Positions 63,301 to 64,000 of a DNA stretch of 64,000 nucleotides are shown here, piece by piece. This DNA comes from Apteryx mantelli (taxonomy: Eukaryota > Chordata > Aves > Apterygiformes > Apterygidae), in assembly GCF_036417845.1 (NCBI RefSeq), contig NC_089980.1:59704501-59768500 (forward strand). Reading direction: 5' to 3'. Position 1 is the stretch's first letter. Each line of letters begins with the position of its first letter. A program made the translations under genes and the position numbers. The notes beneath the pieces are model-generated. The model was not told where the DNA came from. It made no database searches and saw nothing but the letters and a program-made list of their open reading frames with translations.

Positions 63301-64000
63301 TAGCCAGTAATGAAAAATCATTTGGGGAGTTTGGGGGCCTTTTTACCAGCTTACCACAGATGCTGTATGGGATAGTCTGGTGTTACAGCTAAGCAGATCT
63401 AACAGCTATTGCCTATTATATAGTATAACAGCTATGCCAAGTCCTGCTCCTCTTCCCTTCCTGTCCTTGGTCTCCTGCTTGTGCTTGTCTGACACCAAAG
63501 TGAGCCAATTCAGAGAGTTTAAAAATACTCACTTTTCTTTTTTTTTTGTAGCGTTTCTTTGTTCTTGCTGCTAGTCTACTTCCCTCAATTGCTAACTGGG
63601 CCAGGACTGTGGTTTCACAATAATTTTGTATTCATGTAAATGTGTGCTGCTTGAAGTGAAGGTGTCGCCCCCTGCCCACCCCTGCTTGTGCTGTCACTGG
63701 AACTCATGCAGCCCATGTGGGGAGTCACATCCCAGTGCTGATCTGGAGAAAAGTCATATTCCCCCTGCTGCTTTCTTTTCTTCGGGTTAATTTTGAGCTG
63801 GTTTCCTGATATGGCTCACTGCATGGTTGTACAGGTACTAGCAGGAGGGGGTAGGATCTCCTTTTGCCAATAACTTCTACTTGAGAGATTGTGAAAGGGC
63901 TGCTTCAGTTATGCCCATGTTAATCTAGACCTTTTCCACTGAAATGAGAGCATTTATTCTGTATCTACTCTGATGTAAATGAGATCAGAATCCAGCCCAA
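60320..64000. other. no gene recognised; antisense CR1 piece
   Basis: Non-coding as far as can be seen, apart from the CR1 fragment at about 62344-62500. Open frames in this stretch are short and lack features. Confidence 0.5.
62344..62500 (-). mobile_element. degenerate CR1 LINE 3'-end fragment, antisense
   Basis: The + strand reads TTGCAAGGGACCTCTGGAGG, then CCAGTCCAATCTCTGCTCCA and CAGGTTGCTCAGGGTC. This is the reverse complement of the usual CR1 3' end (compare the GACCCTGCTTGAGCAGG and CCAGAGGTCCCTTCTAACCT words of the copy at 2430-2480). It is clearly more diverged than the first copy. Edges are approximate. Confidence 0.7.

Noticed and set aside
1..64000. CRISPR arrays, tRNA or rRNA genes, bacterial-type operons
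   Set aside because: None seen; the window is vertebrate nuclear DNA.

Overview
This is vertebrate nuclear DNA, most likely from a bird. A 3' fragment of a CR1 LINE, the dominant avian retrotransposon, lies at about 1566-2495 and a short antisense CR1 piece at about 62344-62500. Interspersed repeats are otherwise sparse, coding exons are short with GT-AG borders, and the GC-rich islands stand out from an AT-rich background. Two genes can be named by comparing translated exons with known families: SFT2D1 (last four coding exons) and PRR18 (intact single-exon coding region). They are neighbours in the same head-to-tail orientation on human 6q27, so the window belongs to the avian counterpart of that region.

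Layout, all genes on the + strand. 1-2663 is an intron of SFT2D1 carrying the CR1 copy. SFT2D1 coding exons lie at 2664-2699, 3455-3513, 4950-4979 and 7181-7220, followed by a 3' UTR with candidate poly(A) signals up to about 8.1 kb. A gene-poor spacer leads to a CpG island (about 9.74-11.25 kb) that contains the PRR18 promoter, 5' UTR and the 232-codon PRR18 CDS (10374-11072), with a poly(A) signal at 11359. A second GC-rich island (about 11.69-12.08 kb) and a third (about 16.56-17.58 kb) follow. The third may be the promoter of the next gene.

From 24 to 50 kb there is a chain of seven exons (24043-24120, 27332-27445, 28151-28184, 28829-28896, 29494-29652, 48617-48755, 49776-49876) whose splice phases fit one another without a break. 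They give about 231 residues of a charged, helix-rich, coiled-coil-like protein that I do not recognise. Its start and end are unresolved. A candidate 5' exon sits next to the third CpG island (17775 on) and candidate 3' exons are at 59664 and 60261. In human and mouse the gene following PRR18 in this direction is TBXT (Brachyury). No T-box exon was found here, so this unidentified gene lies between PRR18 and wherever TBXT is. It is the most interesting item in the window. Its 19-kb intron holds a perfect 21-bp inverted repeat with a 26-nt loop (38796-38863).

The remaining sequence is intronic or intergenic, with microsatellites, homopolymer G/C runs and a few small tandem duplications. The two named genes and the unidentified one share no obvious pathway: SFT2D1 is a Golgi/endosome membrane protein, PRR18 a proline-rich protein of unknown biochemical role, and the third is only a gene model.
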